This document shows, piece by piece, positions 38,930 to 49,321 of a DNA stretch of 64,000 nt. The DNA lies in assembly GCA_000824785.1 (NCBI GenBank), contig CCNB01000012.1, positions 426,206 through 490,205 on the forward strand. Direction: 5' to 3'. Source of the stretch: Mesorhizobium plurifarium. GTDB lineage: Bacteria; Pseudomonadota; Alphaproteobacteria; Rhizobiales; Rhizobiaceae. The stretch's first letter is position 1, and the number at the start of each line of letters is the position of its first letter. Made by a program: the position numbers and the translations under genes. The notes under the pieces were generated by a model. It was not told the origin of the DNA. It saw only the letters and a program-made list of their open reading frames with translations, and did no database searches.

Positions 38930-39790
38930 TTATGGCGCCGGATCCCGACCGACATCGGCTTCCATATGGACTACACCGCCGTCGCCTTGGGTCCAGAACC
39001 GCTGAGCGTCAGGGGAAGCGGCGATGGTGAGGCTGCGGCTCGCGATCGCCGGCGCGACGCCCCGGTAGCGGAAGGTCGCCGGGATTCCGGTGCCGCGAGC
39101 CGCCGCGAGGTTGAACATCAGCGTGGCCTGCAGCGGGCCGTGGACCACAAGGCCCTCATAGCCTTCCGTTTCGGTGGCGTAAGGCAGGTCATAGTGGATG
39201 CGGTGGCCGTTGAAGGTGATGGCCGAATAGCGGAACAGCAGCGTGGACGACGGGACCAGGGCCCACGATGCGCCGACCGGACGGCCTGGCATCGGGGCGG
39301 TCTTCTCGCGGCCCGATGCGGCGTGCTTCGGCGTCGCGGCCTCGCGATAAACGATATCGTGCCGTTCGCTCAGCGCGATGCCGCGTGCGGTGTGATAGCG
39401 GTGGTCGACCGCGACGAACCAGAGTTCACCAGACCTGCCTTGCTTGCGCACGACGTCGCGGATCGTGGAGACCCGACGGACCTCATCGCCGATCCGCAAG
39501 GCATCGTGCATCTGCAATTCACCACCCGCCCACATGCGGCGCGGCTGCGGCACCGGCGGCAAGGACAGGTTTCTGGCCGGATGGCCGTCGGCTCCCAACT
39601 GGTCCATTGCGGCGATCGCCGGCGACAGGCACCAGTGGATCCCCAATGGCGCGTGGCCGGCGGCCAACGGTGCGAGATTGGGCTCGAATATCGCTCTGAA
39701 GCTCTGCACGAGACGCTGCGAAACGACATCGAAGCTTTCGCTTTGACGGCCAATCCAGTCGGCGAACGGTTTCTTCCCGGTCGTGTCCAC
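38930..39790 (-). CDS. MaoC-family hydratase, mesaconyl-C4-CoA hydratase-like
   Basis: This 286-residue double-hotdog protein has an N-terminal FAS1-type dehydratase region and a C-terminal MaoC domain. The stretch FNGHRIHYDLPYATE followed by LVVHGPLQ is the family signature of mesaconyl-C4-CoA hydratases and related enzymes. It adds water to an unsaturated, probably branched dicarboxylic acyl-CoA. The start is GTG 39790, 12 bases after the acyl-CoA dehydrogenase stop, with AAGG nearby. It closes a minus-strand operon of CoA-transferase, PrpD, dehydrogenase and hydratase. Confidence 0.85.
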   Translation of the reverse strand: MDTTGKKPFADWIGRQSESFDVVSQRLVQSFRAIFEPNLAPLAAGHAPLGIHWCLSPAIAAMDQLGADGHPARNLSLPPVPQPRRMWAGGELQMHDALRIGDEVRRVSTIRDVVRKQGRSGELWFVAVDHRYHTARGIALSERHDIVYREAATPKHAASGREKTAPMPGRPVGASWALVPSSTLLFRYSAITFNGHRIHYDLPYATETEGYEGLVVHGPLQATLMFNLAAARGTGIPATFRYRGVAPAIASRSLTIAASPDAQRFWTQGDGGVVHMEADVGRDPAP

Positions 39791-39802
39791 TGGCCTTGTC
39801 CG

Positions 39803-40960
39803 TCAGTAGGAACGTGGCATTCCGAGCACATGCTCGGAGAGGTAGGACAGGATGAGGTTGGTCGAGATCGGCGCCACCTGGTAGAGCCGGGTTTCGCGAA
39901 ACTTGCGCTCGACATCGTATTCCTCGGCGAAGCCGAAACCGCCATGCGTCTGGATGCACGCATTGGCGGCCTCGTTCGAGGCATCGGCGGCCAGCATCTT
40001 GGCCATGTTGGCTTCGGCGCCGCAGTCGAGGCCGGTCTCGTAGAGGCGCGTCGCCTCACGGACCATCAGCTCGGCGGCGCGCGTGTTGGCGTAGGCCCTG
40101 GCGATCGGGAACTGGATGCCCTGGTTGGCGCCGATCGGCCGGCCGAAGACGTTGCGCTCGCAGGCATAGGCGGAGGCCTTCCTGATCAACCATTTGGCAT
40201 CGCCGATACATTCGGCGGCGATCAGGATCCGCTCGGCATTCATGCCGGAAAGGATATAGCGGAACCCCTTGCCCTGCTCCCCAACCAGATTTTCGACAGG
40301 GACCATGACATTGTCGAAGAAGACCTCGGTCGTGGAGTGGTTCATCATGGTCCGGATGGGCCGGATCGAAAGCCCCTGCTTGAGCGCCTCGCGCATGTCG
40401 AGGATGAACACCGAGAGGCCTTCGGTGCGCTTGGATACCTGGTCTTTCGGAGTCGTGCGGGCAAGCAGCAGCATCAGGTCGGAATATTCGGCCCGGCTTG
40501 TCCAGATCTTCTGGCCGCTGACGACGTAATGATCGCCGTCCCTGCGGGCGAACGTGCGGATGGAGGTCGTGTCGGTTCCGCTGCCGGGCTCGGTGACGCC
40601 GAACGCCTGCAGCCTCAATTCGCCGGAAGCGATCTTCGGAAGATAACGCTGCTTCTGCTGCTCATTGCCATGCCGCAGCAGCGTGCCCATGACGTACATC
40701 TGCGCGTGGCAGGCGGCGCCGTTGCAGCCGGCGCGCTGGATCTCCTCGAGCACGGCCGCCGCCGCCGAAAGCGTCAGGCCCGCCCCGCCATACTCCTCGG
40801 GGATCAGCGTCGCGAGGTAGCCCGCCTCCGTCAGCGCGTTGACGAAATCCAGCGGGTACGCGCGGGCGGCGTCGAGCTTGCGCCAGTATTCGCCCGGAAA
40901 CCGCTCGCAGAGCCGACGCACGGCCTCGCGGATCTCCTCGTTGTCGACATCCTTGAACAT
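39803..40960 (-). CDS. Acyl-CoA dehydrogenase (catalytic base in the isovaleryl-CoA-dehydrogenase position)
   Basis: This 385-residue flavoenzyme has FAD/substrate motifs AFGVTEPGSGTD and KIWTSRAEYSD. The C-terminal Y-E-G-T glutamate of medium-chain enzymes is absent (QVAPIST instead). E243 in SGMNAERILIAA aligns with the alternative base Glu254 of isovaleryl-CoA dehydrogenase. This favours a branched or substituted substrate. ATG 40960 overlaps the PrpD stop by one base. Together with the MaoC hydratase it can make and hydrate an alpha,beta-unsaturated acyl-CoA. Confidence 0.9.
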   Translation of the reverse strand: MFKDVDNEEIREAVRRLCERFPGEYWRKLDAARAYPLDFVNALTEAGYLATLIPEEYGGAGLTLSAAAAVLEEIQRAGCNGAACHAQMYVMGTLLRHGNEQQKQRYLPKIASGELRLQAFGVTEPGSGTDTTSIRTFARRDGDHYVVSGQKIWTSRAEYSDLMLLLARTTPKDQVSKRTEGLSVFILDMREALKQGLSIRPIRTMMNHSTTEVFFDNVMVPVENLVGEQGKGFRYILSGMNAERILIAAECIGDAKWLIRKASAYACERNVFGRPIGANQGIQFPIARAYANTRAAELMVREATRLYETGLDCGAEANMAKMLAADASNEAANACIQTHGGFGFAEEYDVERKFRETRLYQVAPISTNLILSYLSEHVLGMPRSY

Positions 40961-42294
40961 CAAGCGCTCCCCGCGGCACATGCCTGGGGACGCGCGTCTC
41001 CAGCCAGTTCAAACAAACCCAGCGAGCGCACCGGGCGGTTGCCGGGCAGTGCAAGGATGGCGCCGATCAGTTCGTCGGCGCGGGCTGGCGAACTGCCGCC
41101 GGCGATGAGCTGCGCGCGCGCTTTCTCGGAGAGCTCGGTCGCCGTCACCGGATTGCCGGGATCTCCCTTGGCGTCGTGTCGCGCGGCGGAAAGACGCCGA
41201 CCGGAAGCCGTCTCCACCACGATCTCGGCGCCCCACGATTCGGGGTATGCAGCCTCGATCCCAGGCGCCAGCTCGACGTCGACTTTCTTGCGTTCGCCAG
41301 CCATACGCTGCCGCGCATCGGCATCGAAACTTGCCTGGTCGACGCGGCCGTCCGCGAGCGCGATCGCCACCGTGTGCTGGAGCGAGAATTTGGCGCTGTA
41401 GGGATCCTCCGGGATGGGCCGGTCGCACACGTCCAGCGCGGCCCGGTAAGCTCCGACCTTCACCTTGGCGATGGCTTCGCCGGCTATCTCCGCGTGCAAG
41501 GCAATGGCGCCATCGATCGCCGGATGGGTATGGCGGCAGCAGGGCCAGGGCTTGATCGAGGTGTTGATCAGCTGCCAGACCCGATCGGGCCCAGCCGTCA
41601 CGGCCTCCGGGATCGGGTCGGGGCACAGGCCCGCATAGAATCCCTTTTCGCCCTCGAGGATGTTTTGCGCGCCCGTGAACCCTTCCCTGGCCAGGAACGA
41701 CGCAAGCACGCCCGATTCCGCGGCCCGGGCCGTGTGAAGATGCTTGCTCATGGCGCCCTCGGCCAGGAACTCCCAAAGCCCCGACGACTGGGTCCCGGCG
41801 TTGCCGAGCGCCCAGACGGTCCTGTCGTCGTCGAGGCCGATGAGCTCGGCCACGGCAAAGGCCGCGCCGAACGGCCCGCAGGTCGAGGTGTTGTGCCAGA
41901 TCCGGTAATGCTTCTTGCCGACGGACATGCCGACGCGGCAACAGGCTTCATATCCCGCCAGAACCGCGCGCAGGAACGCTTCGCCGCCAAGGTCGTGATC
42001 ATGGGCCACGGCCCAGGCCGCGGGAATGACGACGCTGCCTGGATGGGTCACCGAATCCCGGTGCAGGTCGTCCATCTCCAGGATATGGGACAGACCGCCG
42101 AGATAGAACGCCTTGCGGGCCGTATCCGCCTGCGCCGGCGGCGCAACCGCCTTGAGCATGCGGGCAGGTTCGCTCGGCAACGCGCCGAGCGCACAGCCGA
42201 GCATATCCAGGACGAACAGCGATGCCCATTCAAGATCGCGTTCGGTCACCGGCTTTTCGCGGATCAACCGGGTCAGGTCGCGGGTGAGACTCAT
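40960..42294 (-). CDS. MmgE/PrpD-family protein (first copy)
   Basis: This 444-residue protein belongs to the family that includes 2-methylcitrate dehydratase, iminodisuccinate epimerase and cis-aconitate decarboxylase. A helical all-alpha N-terminal domain contains MDDLHRDSVTHPGSVVIPAA, the typical active-site region. The C-terminal domain carries KPWPCCRHTHPAIDG. It overlaps the CoA-transferase gene by 4 bases and the dehydrogenase by one. The exact reaction cannot be told from sequence. No 2-methylcitrate synthase or lyase is nearby, so propionate catabolism is unlikely. Confidence 0.88.
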   Translation of the reverse strand: MSLTRDLTRLIREKPVTERDLEWASLFVLDMLGCALGALPSEPARMLKAVAPPAQADTARKAFYLGGLSHILEMDDLHRDSVTHPGSVVIPAAWAVAHDHDLGGEAFLRAVLAGYEACCRVGMSVGKKHYRIWHNTSTCGPFGAAFAVAELIGLDDDRTVWALGNAGTQSSGLWEFLAEGAMSKHLHTARAAESGVLASFLAREGFTGAQNILEGEKGFYAGLCPDPIPEAVTAGPDRVWQLINTSIKPWPCCRHTHPAIDGAIALHAEIAGEAIAKVKVGAYRAALDVCDRPIPEDPYSAKFSLQHTVAIALADGRVDQASFDADARQRMAGERKKVDVELAPGIEAAYPESWGAEIVVETASGRRLSAARHDAKGDPGNPVTATELSEKARAQLIAGGSSPARADELIGAILALPGNRPVRSLGLFELAGDARPQACAAGSA

Positions 42295-43457
42295 GACGTT
42301 CTATTCCCTATCCGTTGGGATCCCGCCGTATCCGGCGGACCGAATTCCCGTCGCAAGGCCACATCGTGTTCACCGAGCGAGGGCACCCTGCCCAATTCGG
42401 GGCGCTTGCCATCGACCGTGACTGGCGGCGCGAAAAGCTCTATCGGACCAACCGCGGTCTCGACCGCGACCCTGGTCGCGCTGCGATGCACAGCCAGGTC
42501 CGCCATGGTCGACACGCGGCCATAGCCGATGCGCACCTGGTCCAGCAGTTCGCACAAGGCGGCCATCGTGTAGGGCGCCAGGATCGCCTGCACACAAGCG
42601 TCGAGCGGCTCGCGATTCTTGATGCGCAGCACGTTGCGTTCGAATCTCGGATCCGTCGCCACCGACGGCCGGCGCAGGACGCTCTCGCAGAAGACGGCCC
42701 ATTCGCGTTCGTTCTGGACGGCGATCAGGATTTCCCCGTCGCTGACGCGAAACAGCCCGTAAGGAGCTATCGACGGGTGGGCGAGGCCAAGCCGGCTGGG
42801 CTCCTTGCCGCCGTAATGGCGCGCCAGATACGGCACATTCATGTATTCGGCGAGGGTGTCGAACAAGGAGACCTGCAGGTGGGCCCCTTCCCCGGTCCGC
42901 TCGCGCATGATCAGGGCTTCGAGGATGGCGGCATAGGCGGCCTGTCCCGTGGCGATATCGGATATCGATACGCCGACGCGCGTCGGACCCGACGTCGCCG
43001 ATCCCGTGACGCCCGCCAGACCGGCTTCCGCCTGGATGAGCAGGTCATAGGCTTTCCGTTCGTGATCCGGCGTTCCTGGCGCGTAGCCGCCGATGTCGCA
43101 CACGATCAGCCTCGGGAACCGCCGCCTGAGGTCTGCGCTGCCGATGCCCAGCCTGTCGGTGGCGCCGGGCACAAGGTTCTGGACGAACACGTCGGCTGAG
43201 GCGAGCATCGCCTCGACCAGCGCCAGATCATCCGGCCGCTTCAGGTCGACCGTGCAGGACTGCTTGCCGCGGTTGTTCCAGATGAAATAGCTCGACAGGC
43301 CGTGGACGTAGTCGTCATAGCCGCGGGCGAAATCGCCCTCGGGGCGCTCGAGCTTGATGACGCGCGCGCCGGCGTCAGCGAGCCGCGACGTCGCCAGGGG
43401 CGCAGCCACGGCTTGCTCCAGCGAGACGACGGTCGTTCCCTCCAGCGCGCCTGGCAT
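42291..43457 (-). CDS. Class III (CaiB/BaiF) CoA-transferase
   Basis: This 388-residue enzyme has the catalytic aspartate D138 in KAYDLLIQAEAGL and the N-terminal LEGTTVVSLEQAVAAPLATS opening. It moves CoA between carboxylic acids, typically succinyl-CoA and a dicarboxylate. ATG 43457 has AAGGAG at the right distance. It comes 10 bases after the LysR gene and leads the catabolic genes. With the downstream dehydrogenase and hydratase it could activate a C5 dicarboxylate such as itaconate, mesaconate or methylsuccinate, but this is inferred. Confidence 0.9.
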   Translation of the reverse strand: MPGALEGTTVVSLEQAVAAPLATSRLADAGARVIKLERPEGDFARGYDDYVHGLSSYFIWNNRGKQSCTVDLKRPDDLALVEAMLASADVFVQNLVPGATDRLGIGSADLRRRFPRLIVCDIGGYAPGTPDHERKAYDLLIQAEAGLAGVTGSATSGPTRVGVSISDIATGQAAYAAILEALIMRERTGEGAHLQVSLFDTLAEYMNVPYLARHYGGKEPSRLGLAHPSIAPYGLFRVSDGEILIAVQNEREWAVFCESVLRRPSVATDPRFERNVLRIKNREPLDACVQAILAPYTMAALCELLDQVRIGYGRVSTMADLAVHRSATRVAVETAVGPIELFAPPVTVDGKRPELGRVPSLGEHDVALRREFGPPDTAGSQRIGNRTS

Positions 43458-43467
43458 GGCTCGCTCC

Positions 43468-44433
43468 TTATCCTGCTTTTTCGGCATCGGCGGCATGATC
43501 GGGAGCGGGCTGGCGTGGCTCCCAGACCCCCAACTTGCGCAGGATGCGCACCTCATCGCGGATCAGCGTCGTCAGCGCGCGTATGACCGTGGTGGTCGGC
43601 CGTTGGCTGGATGTCGCCAGAAGCAGCTCCCGCTCGATCGGTGGGTTGCGGATGCGCCAGTAGTTGATCCTGCCTTCCGCGACGAGGTTGTGGCAGCTCG
43701 AATAGGACAGGATGGTGTAGCCTATCCCCGCTTCGACAAGCCGCAAGGTCGAAGGCATGGCATCGACCTCGACTTCGATGTTGGGCTCGATGCCGGCGGA
43801 TCCAAGGATATGATCCAGGACCACGCGCAGGCCATGCGGCCTTGCCGGCAGGATCATCGGCAAGCGGGACATGACGGCGGCATCGACGGGGCCAGGCCCG
43901 AGATTGTGCGGGTCGTTCCTGGCGCCGAGGAGGAACAGCTCGTCGCGCAGGATGGGCTCGGCCAGAAGATTGTTCATCCTCGGCGCGTTGTACAGGACCG
44001 CGACGTCGATCTTGCCCATCACCAGCCATTCGAGCAGATGGCCGCTGAAGCCCTCGATCACCCTCAAGCTCACCTGGGGGAACTGGGCGCGGAAATTCTG
44101 CACCAGCGGCGCCGTCAGCACGACACCGACCGACGGCGGCATTCCCAGCACGATCGTGCCGCGCGGGTTCGAGCGCAGCGCCGCCAGTTCCGTCTCTGCG
44201 CGCGCGGCCTGCTCGAGCAGCGCCACGGCGTAGCTTTGCAGGATCTTGCCGGCTTCCGTCAGGACGATGCCCCGGCCATTGCGGTAGAGCAGCGCGACGC
44301 CGACCTTGTCCTCGAGCGACTTGATCTGCCGGCTGAGCACTGGCTGGCTGATGGAGAGCGCCACCGCCGCGCGCGAGAAACTGCCGAACTCGGCCACGGC
44401 GGTGAACAGCTGCAGTTGCTTCAGATCGAACAT
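43468..44433 (-). CDS. LysR-family regulator
   Basis: This 321-residue LysR regulator resembles the NAC/Cbl-like branch. The winged helix (about 3-62) has SFSRAAVALSISQPVLSRQIKSLED, followed by an effector domain (about 90-295). ATG 44433 fits the family N-terminus; the upstream in-frame extension is noncoding. It is the first gene of the CoA-transferase operon and divergent to the dehydrogenase gene at 44651, so it probably controls both directions. Confidence 0.92.
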   Translation of the reverse strand: MFDLKQLQLFTAVAEFGSFSRAAVALSISQPVLSRQIKSLEDKVGVALLYRNGRGIVLTEAGKILQSYAVALLEQAARAETELAALRSNPRGTIVLGMPPSVGVVLTAPLVQNFRAQFPQVSLRVIEGFSGHLLEWLVMGKIDVAVLYNAPRMNNLLAEPILRDELFLLGARNDPHNLGPGPVDAAVMSRLPMILPARPHGLRVVLDHILGSAGIEPNIEVEVDAMPSTLRLVEAGIGYTILSYSSCHNLVAEGRINYWRIRNPPIERELLLATSSQRPTTTVIRALTTLIRDEVRILRKLGVWEPRQPAPDHAADAEKAG

Positions 44434-44650
44434 CAGTGGCGGCCTCTGGCTCGAATGCGGGGAACCGCATTGTCGAAGCACGCGGCAAACGCTTGAGTTT
44501 GGGGCACGGAGCGATGGTTGACAAGTGAGCCCCAACCGGCGCCCTGCAAAGCTGTTATGCGGCGAGCGAAGCTTATGCTGCGCTCCGGAATTGGCTTATT
44601 TGCTAGCCCATGGCCGTCTGAACGAGCACGGCCTTCCCGGAGTAAAAACT
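44434..44650. promoter_or_regulatory. Divergent promoter between the LysR and dehydrogenase genes
   Basis: This 217-base region contains a direct repeat TTATGC-N12-TTATGC (about 44555-44578) and the decamer AGCTGTTATG (44550-44559), also present at 57375-57384. It has a TTGACA-like box near 44518. These are candidate LysR and promoter sites. Confidence 0.45.
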
Positions 44651-45544
44651 TTGCAGACTCGAACGCTTGGGTTCGTTGGGCTCGGCCGTATGGGCGCGCC
44701 CATGGTAAGACGGCTTGCGGAAGCGGGCCACCACGTCATTGTCCATGACCGCAGGCCGGATGCCGCCGCGGACCTGCCGGGCAATTCGATAAGTGTGGCC
44801 GCCACGGCCGCCGCCGTCGCGGACGAGGCCGATGTTGTGTTCTGCAGCCTGCCGACGCCGCCCATCGTCAAGGAAGTGGTGCTTGGCGCCGACGGCCTGA
44901 CGTCCGGTGCAAAGGCCAAGGTGGTGATCGACCTGTCGACGACCGGGCCTAGCATGGCCAAGACGATCGCGGCGGAGCTGGCCGGCCGCGGCATCGCCTG
45001 GGTCGACGCGCCGGTTTCGGGCGGCATCGCCGGAGCCCGCAACGGCTCGCTCGCGGTGATGGTTTCGTGCAAGAAGTCGGTGTTCGACGAGATCGAGCCG
45101 GTGCTGGCCAATTTCGGCAAGCGGTTCTACTGTGGCGAAAACGCCGGCACCGCCCAGGTCGCCAAGCTCGGCAACAACATGATCGCGGCGGCTGTCATCC
45201 TGCTCTCCGCCGAGGCGCTTGCGATGGGCGTGAAGTCCGGCCTGGACCCGCGCGTCATGTGCGACATCATCAATGCATCGAGCGGCCGCAACAGCGCTAC
45301 CCAGGACAAGTTCCCCCGCGCGGTGCTGCCGGGAACCTTCGATTTCGGCTTCGCCACCGCCCTTTCCTACAAGGACGTCCGCATGTGCGTCGACGAGGCG
45401 GAGAATCTCGGCGTGCCGATGGTCGCGGGCTCGCTGGTAAGACAGATGCTCGCCGCCACGAATGCCCGTTTCGGGCCGGACTCCGACTTCACCTCGATGG
45501 TGCGCATCGTCGAAGAATGGGCGGGAATAGAAATCCGCGCCTAG
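44651..45544 (+). CDS. 3-Hydroxyisobutyrate-dehydrogenase-family NAD(P) oxidoreductase
   Basis: This 297-residue beta-hydroxyacid dehydrogenase has a Rossmann motif GFVGLGRMGAPM, substrate motif DAPVSGGIAGARNGSLA and the catalytic lysine in AKLGNNM. TTG 44651 is chosen because GGAG lies 8 bases upstream and it gives the normal family length; an ATG-initiated frame at 44525 adds an atypical extension. It oxidises a 3-hydroxyacid to a semialdehyde or keto acid. It is divergent from the LysR gene and upstream of the second PrpD gene. Confidence 0.88.
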   Translation: MQTRTLGFVGLGRMGAPMVRRLAEAGHHVIVHDRRPDAAADLPGNSISVAATAAAVADEADVVFCSLPTPPIVKEVVLGADGLTSGAKAKVVIDLSTTGPSMAKTIAAELAGRGIAWVDAPVSGGIAGARNGSLAVMVSCKKSVFDEIEPVLANFGKRFYCGENAGTAQVAKLGNNMIAAAVILLSAEALAMGVKSGLDPRVMCDIINASSGRNSATQDKFPRAVLPGTFDFGFATALSYKDVRMCVDEAENLGVPMVAGSLVRQMLAATNARFGPDSDFTSMVRIVEEWAGIEIRA

Positions 45545-45643
45545 AGCGGTTCAGCGCTTCACGGAATCGCCGAAACCGCTCCAAGTCTTTGTTTTTACGC
45601 AATTCCGGACGGAAAGCCGCTCCACACTTTTCCTAGAATTGCT
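45543..45643. repeat. Rhizobial mosaic element with two palindromes
   Basis: Palindromes GAGCGGTT to AAACCGCTC (about 45543-45580) and GCAATTCCGGACGGAAA to TTTTCCTAGAATTGC (about 45599-45643) make up the element. Its right 19 bases match the first 19 bases of the window with one mismatch. It fills most of the gap between the dehydrogenase and the second PrpD gene. Confidence 0.75.
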
Positions 45644-45673
45644 TTAAAAGGGCAGGAACCGCGGAGGACCCGG

Positions 45674-47041
45674 ATGGCAAGCTTCACGAAGCAATTGGCC
45701 GACACGCTGGCCGACCTGCCGTTGGAAGTGTTCAGTCCGGCCGCCACCGCCAAGGCAAAGCTTTGCCTGCTCGATTTCCTCGGCTGCGCCTTCGAGGCTT
45801 CCGCGCTTGATCCGAGCCGGCAGGCGCTGGCCGCGGTGACGCCGGCGCGCGGCGGCCACATTATCGGCGAAACTCGGCAGGCCACACCGGCGGACGCTGC
45901 CTTCGTCAACGCGGTCAAGGGGCATGGACTGGTCCGCGAGGACATGCATGCCGGATCGGTATGCCATCACGGCGTCGTCGTCTGGCCACTTCTGCTGGCG
46001 CTGGCCGAGACGAAGGCGGTCTCGGGGGCTGATCTGCTGCGCTCGGCAATCGTCGCCTACGAGGTCGGCGGGCGGCTCGGCCGGATGCTGATCGACCGGG
46101 AACTTTCGACGCTGTTCAGGCCAACGGGCCTGGTGGCCCCGATCGGCGCGGGATGCGGCGCCGCGCGACTCATCGGCCTCGACAAGCAACAGACCGCGGC
46201 CGCGATCGCCTTTGCCGCCAACACGTCCTCCGGCCTGAACCAGTGGCCGCAGAGCGGCGGATCGGACATGTTCTTCCATCCCGGCTTCGCCGCGCGCAAC
46301 GCATGGATGGCCGTCCAGCTTGCGGCCGCCGGCGCCTATGGAAGCCCGGACGTGCTGGAGGGAAAATCCGGTTACTTCGCCGCCTTCGCGCGCCGGCCGA
46401 TGCCGGGATCCGTGCAGCTTTTTCCGGACGGCGAGGCCGATATCCTGGCCGTCTATCACAAGTCGGCACCGGCCTGTAATTTCGCCCAGACGGCCTGCCA
46501 GACGGCGCTGAAGCTCGTCGAGATGATCGGCCCCAGCGCAGCACCGGTCGAACGGATCAGCATTCGCGTCCCCGCCGCCGCGGCGGCCTATCCGGGGTGC
46601 GACAACACCGGGCCTTTCGAGCGTTCGCTGCAAGCCAAGATGAGCATTCCCTACGGCGTTGCGGCGGTGTTCGCCAGCGGCCGCCTGTCGGAAGACAATT
46701 ATAGGGACCTGCGGGACGAGGAGACGCTTCGGCTGATCGAGGCCTGCGACCTCTCGGCGAGCGAGGAACTGACCGCGCAGTTTCCGGCCAGGCAGGGCGC
46801 CAGCATCGATGTCGTCCTCGCCGACGGGCGGCAGCTGTCGACGGGCCTTCAGGACGTCATACCGGCCACCGAAGCCGAAATCCGGGAGCGCTTCAGGTCT
46901 GCAGCCGTGCCGATCGTGGGCGGCGAGGCGGCAAGGTCGATCGAGGACTTCGTCGACAGGCTGGACTCCAAGAAGGATGCCGGCCGGCTGATGCCGCTCT
47001 GCGCGACCAAAGAAAAAGCGAAGCAGCGAAAAGCGGCTTGA
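45674..47041 (+). CDS. MmgE/PrpD-family protein (second copy)
   Basis: This 455-residue MmgE/PrpD protein is clearly different from the copy at 40960-42294. It has an REDMHAGSVCHHGVVVWPLLLALAE active-site region and a HKSAPACNFAQTACQ segment in place of the histidine-rich motif of the first copy. GGAGG lies 6 bases before ATG 45674. It sits between the dehydrogenase and an SDR gene on the plus strand. Two paralogues in one island suggest separate dehydratase/epimerase/decarboxylase steps. Confidence 0.88.
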   Translation: MASFTKQLADTLADLPLEVFSPAATAKAKLCLLDFLGCAFEASALDPSRQALAAVTPARGGHIIGETRQATPADAAFVNAVKGHGLVREDMHAGSVCHHGVVVWPLLLALAETKAVSGADLLRSAIVAYEVGGRLGRMLIDRELSTLFRPTGLVAPIGAGCGAARLIGLDKQQTAAAIAFAANTSSGLNQWPQSGGSDMFFHPGFAARNAWMAVQLAAAGAYGSPDVLEGKSGYFAAFARRPMPGSVQLFPDGEADILAVYHKSAPACNFAQTACQTALKLVEMIGPSAAPVERISIRVPAAAAAYPGCDNTGPFERSLQAKMSIPYGVAAVFASGRLSEDNYRDLRDEETLRLIEACDLSASEELTAQFPARQGASIDVVLADGRQLSTGLQDVIPATEAEIRERFRSAAVPIVGGEAARSIEDFVDRLDSKKDAGRLMPLCATKEKAKQRKAA

Positions 47042-47067
47042 ACGCTAAGGTCCGTGGAGGGGTCTGA

Positions 47068-47805
47068 ATGACGGTTCGGCGCAAGACGGCCTTCGTTACC
47101 GGCGCCGCGAGCGGCATCGGCCGCGCTATTGCGACAAGCCTCCGGGCCGAGGACGTTCGCATCGTGCTTGCCGACCGGCAGGCCGAGGCGCTCCAGGCGT
47201 TGGCGAGCCAGCTGGGCAGCGAGGTCTTTGCGCTTCCGCTGGACCTAACCGACGCTTCAGCCGTCGACGCCTGCCTGGAAAACGTGCCGGCGGAATTCCG
47301 CGACATCGACATACTGGTCAACAATGCCGGCCACGACATTGGCGGCCGCATCCGCTTCGACCAGGGATCGGCGGACGACTGGTCGGCGATCATCGAGACC
47401 AATCTGATCGGCCTGATGCGCGTGACGCGCGCGATCCTGCCGGGCATGATAGCGCGCGGCCGCGGCGACATCGTCAATATGAGCTCGATCAGCGCGCTTC
47501 GGATCGTGCCCGAGCAGGCGCCCTACTCGGCCAGCAAGGCGGGCGTGCACATGCTGAGCGACATCATCCGCGGCGAGCTCGCGGAGACCCCGCTGCGCGT
47601 CATCGAGATCATGCCCGGCCTGACGCGCACCAACATCGTCACGACCCGCCACCGCGGCGACGAGGAAGCGGCACGGCAGTATTTCGAACGCTTCGGCATG
47701 GCGCTCGACCCCGAGGACGTTGCGCGCTGCGTGATGTTCGCGCTGAGCCAGCCGCCGCATGTCCAGATCGCGCAGATGTTCGTGCTGCCGACGAACAGAT
47801 GGTAG
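47068..47805 (+). CDS. Short-chain dehydrogenase/reductase
   Basis: This 245-residue classical SDR has the cofactor motif TGAASGIG, the structural motif NNAG, and active-site S in NMSSIS, Y and K in YSASK. The end MFVLPTNRW is typical of the serine 3-dehydrogenase/YdfG-like branch that acts on 3-hydroxy acids. It follows the PrpD gene by 26 bases and is the last gene of the plus-strand catabolic set. It converges on the ABC operon. Confidence 0.9.
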   Translation: MTVRRKTAFVTGAASGIGRAIATSLRAEDVRIVLADRQAEALQALASQLGSEVFALPLDLTDASAVDACLENVPAEFRDIDILVNNAGHDIGGRIRFDQGSADDWSAIIETNLIGLMRVTRAILPGMIARGRGDIVNMSSISALRIVPEQAPYSASKAGVHMLSDIIRGELAETPLRVIEIMPGLTRTNIVTTRHRGDEEAARQYFERFGMALDPEDVARCVMFALSQPPHVQIAQMFVLPTNRW

Positions 47806-47827
47806 GTCGCGACCGACGCCGGCCGGC

Positions 47828-49317
<1,490 letters not shown>

Positions 49318-49321
<4 letters not shown>

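Noticed and set aside
38966..41401. Long plus-strand frame (811 codons) opposite the MaoC and acyl-CoA dehydrogenase genes
   Set aside because: The opposite strand encodes two recognisable enzymes with coupled starts. The plus-strand product has no family motif.
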